Shown: positions 13,322 through 14,068 of the stretch, piece after piece
Position numbering within the stretch: the stretch's first letter is position 1
Layout: each line of letters starts with the position of its first letter
Assembly (NCBI GenBank): GCA_934273135.1
Contig: CAKQSU010000008.1
Coordinates: forward strand, 1 to 14,068
Direction: 5' to 3'
DNA: 14,068 nucleotides
Source: an uncultured Clostridia bacterium
GTDB taxonomy: Bacteria; Bacillota; Clostridia; Christensenellales; Borkfalkiaceae
Position numbers and translations under genes: made by a program
The notes under the pieces: model-generated
Databases searched by the model: none
The model's input: only the letters and a program-made list of their open reading frames with translations
What the model was told of the DNA's origin: nothing

Positions 13322-14023
13322 TTACTCACACTGCTCAACGACTATGACTTTTTTCTTGTCATGCGGGTCGTAAAAATAGTACAGTTCGGGACCGTCGTCC
13401 GGCGATTCCTGATGACTGAACACGTATGGCACTCCGTCAACAATAGGCCACTCGGGTGGCTGTATCCAGGACGGAGCGTTTTTGTCGTACGCGAACATCT
13501 CCTGAAGTTTTTTCTTGCACCATTTCTTCTTCTCGGTTTTGTTTAGTTCGGGTGGCGCAGAATTATACACTTGCTCAACGAACCCATAAGGCGCGCTCGC
13601 CCTTGCGGGCAACAAGTTGTCAAAAAAGCTAACTCTTGCACAGTCCTCGTTTTCGGCTTTGAACTCATATCCTTGCGTTTTCAAAAATCTATGAATCACA
13701 TAAAAGAGTTCGCACCTACTTTTTAAGTCTTCTATATCAATAGTTTCTCTCAAGTTAAACAAATTGATAGGATATCTTTCTTCAGGCTTTTCTCTTAGTA
13801 AAACAGGGTGTCCGTCAAAACTTGTGTCCTTCCGCCATTTTGTGTTTTTGGATTTTGTATTGCAAAGATAATCTTTTATCTTATCGTCTTGCAGGTACAT
13901 TTTCCAAAAACAATCGGCAGAAATACGCCCTTCGACATAATCAAGCAATGTTTTTACGATTTCCTTGTTTTCCTCTTTTTCGAGTTTTTTCTGAGCAATT
14001 CTTTTCTTCAACCACCCGAACAT
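13322..14023 (-). CDS. unrecognised 233-residue protein, possibly immunity-like
   Basis: A soluble protein with no signal peptide or membrane helix. The N-terminus is a basic helix (MFGWLKKRIAQKKLEKEENK). Around residue 30-55 it reads LLDYVEGRISADCFWKMYLQ, and near the C-terminus it has PSWIQPPEWP, VDGVPYVF and YYFYDPHDKK. The W-x-Q-x-PEWP pattern reminds me of proteins found beside polymorphic toxins and in immunity families, but I cannot name the family. GGAGGT lies 11 nt before the ATG. Boundary repeats lie on both sides (copy C after the stop, a degenerate copy before the start), as if the gene were an independent insert among the phage genes. Confidence 0.8.
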   Translation of the reverse strand: MFGWLKKRIAQKKLEKEENKEIVKTLLDYVEGRISADCFWKMYLQDDKIKDYLCNTKSKNTKWRKDTSFDGHPVLLREKPEERYPINLFNLRETIDIEDLKSRCELFYVIHRFLKTQGYEFKAENEDCARVSFFDNLLPARASAPYGFVEQVYNSAPPELNKTEKKKWCKKKLQEMFAYDKNAPSWIQPPEWPIVDGVPYVFSHQESPDDGPELYYFYDPHDKKKVIVVEQCE

Positions 14024-14051
14024 TTTTAACCGTTACCTCCAAAAAATCACC

Positions 14052-14067
14052 GATAATCGGTATATAG
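14052..14067 (-). repeat. degenerate boundary repeat, copy D
   Basis: GATAATCGGTATATAG matches the 16-bp repeat at 12 positions and is preceded by CAAAAAAT like the others. It overlaps a small palindrome CCGATAATCGG (14050-14060). The window ends here. Confidence 0.4.
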
Positions 14068-14068
14068 G

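Overview
All convincing genes lie on the minus strand, so transcription runs from high to low coordinates. The proteins look like those of a Gram-positive Bacillota, probably an uncultured gut-type member of the Clostridia. The evidence is strong AGGAGG-type ribosome binding sites, SigA-type promoters, an AgrC/AgrA-like kinase and LytTR regulator, lipoproteins and membrane-anchored glycosidases, and Firmicutes-type phage tail genes. I cannot name the species from sequence alone.

Layout from the right end, in the direction of transcription. (1) Positions 14068-12082 hold an unrecognised 233-residue protein, a phage tail appendage-like protein and a small tail-associated protein; this looks like the end of a prophage or phage-derived module. 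Copies of a 16-bp repeat sit at the gene boundaries. (2) Positions 12111-11733 hold a terminator, a promoter and the first ~34 codons of a response regulator gene, truncated. (3) Positions 11732-4734 hold a 7.0-kb block with one operon. It has a consensus promoter, a ~320-nt structured leader, a membrane-anchored CBM-like protein, a four-helix membrane protein, a 1085-residue glycoside hydrolase family 3 (GH3) enzyme, and a lipoprotein with three H-C-C-C repeats and beta-sandwich domains. (4) Positions 4733-4355 are a second copy (~94% identical) of the 379 bp in (2). (5) From there to position 1 come an intact LytTR response regulator, its AgrC-like kinase, a second small membrane protein and a second GH3 enzyme, which carries a frameshift and runs off the window.

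Both GH3 enzymes have reversed domain order (C-terminal domain and Fn3-like domain first, catalytic TIM barrel last). Both have an N-terminal membrane anchor and follow a small polytopic membrane protein gene. The picture is two related surface glycan-degrading units. One lies beside a two-component system and has a plausible LytTR binding site (two GAATAAG repeats, 21 bp apart) directly upstream of its promoter. The other sits between long direct repeats that suggest it was brought in by recombination. The most unusual features are the 379-bp repeats bounding the second unit, the paired operator-like repeats at both operon promoters, the structured leader at 11256-11579, and the boundary repeats in the phage-like part.
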